From assembly GCF_014648635.1 (NCBI RefSeq), contig NZ_BMRM01000002.1, positions 124,001 to 188,000 on the forward strand: 64,000 nucleotides of DNA. Direction: 5' to 3'. The position numbers were made by a program, and so were the translations under genes. Positions 63,777 to 64,000 of this stretch are shown one piece after another (position 1 is the first letter of the stretch; each line of letters begins with the position of its first letter). The notes under the pieces were generated by a model. The model was not told the origin of the DNA. It did no database searches and saw nothing but the letters and a program-made list of their open reading frames with translations. Origin of the DNA: Streptomyces cinerochromogenes (GTDB lineage: Bacteria > Actinomycetota > Actinomycetes > Streptomycetales > Streptomycetaceae).

Positions 63777-64000
63777 GCGACGGCCTCGCTCGTCCGCTCG
63801 GAGACCGCGGCGGGCCTGCGGATCACCTCGTACTCCGCGAGGTCCACCCGCCGGGTCGCGCGCCGGAACTCGGTGGTCGTACCGGGCCAGATGGTGGTGT
63901 TGCGGCCGCTCGCGTCCAGGTACCAGCTGGTGCAGCCACCGGTGTTCCACACCGTCCGCTCCATCCGTTCCTGGACCCGCCGGTTCCAGGCATCGACCGC
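63773..64000 (-). CDS. Flavin-containing (Baeyer-Villiger-type) monooxygenase, C-terminal part
   Basis: The gene is cut by the right edge of the window. The visible C-terminus includes WNTGGCTSWYLDASGRNTT, IWPGTTTEFRRATRRVD and DLAEYEVI, a block that closely matches class B flavoprotein monooxygenases such as cyclohexanone-type enzymes. Its stop overlaps the hydrolase ATG. N-terminal FAD/NADPH-binding domains lie outside the window. Confidence 0.85.
   Translation of the reverse strand, partial: AVDAWNRRVQERMERTVWNTGGCTSWYLDASGRNTTIWPGTTTEFRRATRRVDLAEYEVIRRPAAVSERTSEAVA

Overview
The window is high-GC actinobacterial chromosomal DNA from a Streptomyces. It carries a divergently oriented SsgA-like protein (SsgE), a Scy/DivIVA-like coiled-coil protein, tam/tamR, a protein O-mannosyltransferase, an Rpf-type resuscitation factor and a tricorn protease, and many genes start with GTG. 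From memory, the order glmU-prs-rplY-pth / ppc / desaturase-TetR / tam-tamR / galTEK / ispE-rsmA-rpf-tatD / rsmI-pmt / two PBPs / ssgE matches the SCO31xx core region of S. coelicolor. This is therefore mostly conserved core with a few accessory inserts.

Layout. 1-1.7 kb: DUF485 and sodium:solute symporter pair. 1.8-2.7 kb: coiled-coil polarity-type protein. 2.9-8.3 kb: a compact cluster of toxin-like nucleic-acid enzymes combined with SUKH-superfamily immunity domains. It holds a three-part YrhB / deaminase-like / SUKH-4 protein, a WHH-nuclease / SUKH fusion and, divergently, a YwqJ-like deaminase followed by a SUKH-3 protein. 8.3-10.7 kb: orphan histidine kinase, HTH/endonuclease-like protein and tRNA-Gln(UUG). 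10.9-15.6 kb: glmU, prs, rplY, pth and a small membrane protein. 15.6-22.6 kb: ppc, desaturase with its TetR regulator, tam/tamR, and a LuxR-type regulator. 22.9-28.8 kb: GNAT, the galTEK operon and a divergent sugar:Na+ symporter with its small partner protein. 28.9-35.6 kb: a degenerate response regulator, two tandem beta-propeller membrane proteins and an ABC-F ATPase. 35.7-44.0 kb: Uma2-like nuclease, ispE-rsmA, Rpf, TatD, a zinc-ribbon protein, rsmI and pmt. 44.0-45.5 kb: a low-GC islet bounded by a perfect 42-bp repeat of the pmt 3' end. 45.7-49.4 kb: two penicillin-binding proteins and ssgE. 49.6-53.2 kb: an ECF-type metal transporter (probably nickel, with a Nur-box-like promoter) coupled to ohrR, then ohr. 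53.3-64 kb: serine hydrolase, DUF1876 protein, MMPL exporter with TetR, tricorn protease, CsbD-like protein and a monooxygenase-hydrolase-SDR operon that runs off the right edge.

The most unusual parts are the SUKH/deaminase/nuclease cluster (2.9-8.3 kb), where three different nucleic-acid-targeting domains are each fused to or paired with a different SUKH family and no secretion leader is visible, and the 1.48-kb repeat-bounded insertion at the 3' end of pmt. Several operators can be read directly: the tam-tamR inverted repeat, a double operator upstream of the desaturase-TetR operon, the Nur-like box overlapping a promoter for a leaderless transporter mRNA, an OhrR-type palindrome before ohr, and a perfect 15-bp palindrome next to the MMPL-associated TetR.
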